Of a DNA stretch of 56,835 nt, positions 56,768 through 56,835 are shown one piece after another. Source of the stretch: Oscillospiraceae bacterium (GTDB lineage: Bacteria; Bacillota; Clostridia; Oscillospirales; Oscillospiraceae); contig JAAWQS010000007.1 in assembly GCA_022800665.1 (NCBI GenBank), positions 1 to 56,835 on the forward strand, in the 5' to 3' direction. The notes beneath the pieces are model-generated. The model was given only the letters and a program-made list of their open reading frames with translations, was not told where the DNA came from and ran no database searches. Within the stretch, counting starts at the first letter, position 1, and the number at the start of each line of letters is the position of its first letter. The translations under genes were made by a program, and so were the position numbers.

Positions 56768-56835
56768 TCACGTAGCAGATAACACGGTCAATTCGCCGCT
56801 CTCCGACTCTTCGTCCTGCTCTGACGCGGATATGT
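56768..56835 (-). CDS. small conserved protein, copy 2 (cut by the window edge)
   Basis: The last 21 codons read ISASEQDEESESGELTVLSAT, matching the tail of the 8325 gene (DQDEESESGGLTVLSAT) with one change from QDEES onward. The terminator downstream is also shared. The 5' part lies outside the window. Confidence 0.7.
   Translation of the reverse strand, partial: ISASEQDEESESGELTVLSAT

Overview
The window looks like chromosomal DNA from a motile, spore-forming, anaerobic Firmicute of the Oscillospiraceae type (Oscillibacter, Intestinimonas, Flavonifractor relatives). The coding DNA is GC-rich and genes have strong AGGAGG ribosome binding sites. There are spore genes (a PdaA-type cortex deacetylase and YlbJ), electron-bifurcating NfnAB, S-layer (SLH) proteins and a sigma-D type chemotaxis promoter. 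The species cannot be fixed from sequence alone.

Layout. 1-3.8 kb: tRNA-Leu(UAG), a secreted stalk-domain protein behind a BlaI-like operator, and a galactokinase-family kinase with a carbohydrate esterase. 3.9-5.9 kb: an AT-rich island unlike its surroundings, with small secreted proteins, a helix-turn-helix/secreted-protein fusion, a decayed tandem duplicate and a 108-bp MITE-like insertion. 6-8.5 kb: two cell-wall enzymes, an inverted pair of REP-like repeats, a candidate type I toxin-antitoxin locus and a small conserved protein gene. 8.7-11 kb: nfnAB. 11-17 kb (minus strand): a DeoR regulator and a 2-oxoacid (probably acetoin) dehydrogenase complex with a fused E1. 17-23.4 kb (minus): a ribose-type sugar ABC transporter with two permeases and a RbsD/FucU mutarotase. 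23.4-27 kb: a Uma2 nuclease, a TetM/EF-G-like GTPase fused to a Rae1-like A-site RNase domain, and an Rpn nuclease remnant. 27-29.8 kb (minus): an amino-acid ABC transporter behind an ARG-box-like site. 29.8-36 kb: glmS with a terminator-like leader, and miaB-mutS.

36-48 kb (minus): two very large SLH proteins downstream of a PilZ / FlhB-C-like / FliK-C-like gene set. 48-52.8 kb (plus): cheA-cheW-cheR-cheB behind a sigma-D promoter. 53-56.8 kb: a TfoX-N protein, YlbJ, a lipoprotein and a YtrA-type regulator with its ABC exporter. The right edge cuts an inverted second copy of the small gene found at 8.3 kb.

The most noteworthy candidates are: (1) overlapping, oppositely directed consensus promoters around a 25-codon hydrophobic ORF whose start codon lies in a hairpin (type I toxin-antitoxin); (2) the fusion of a ribosome-protection-like GTPase with a Rae1/YacP NYN ribonuclease; (3) a 108-bp inverted-repeat element sitting between a Shine-Dalgarno sequence and its start codon.
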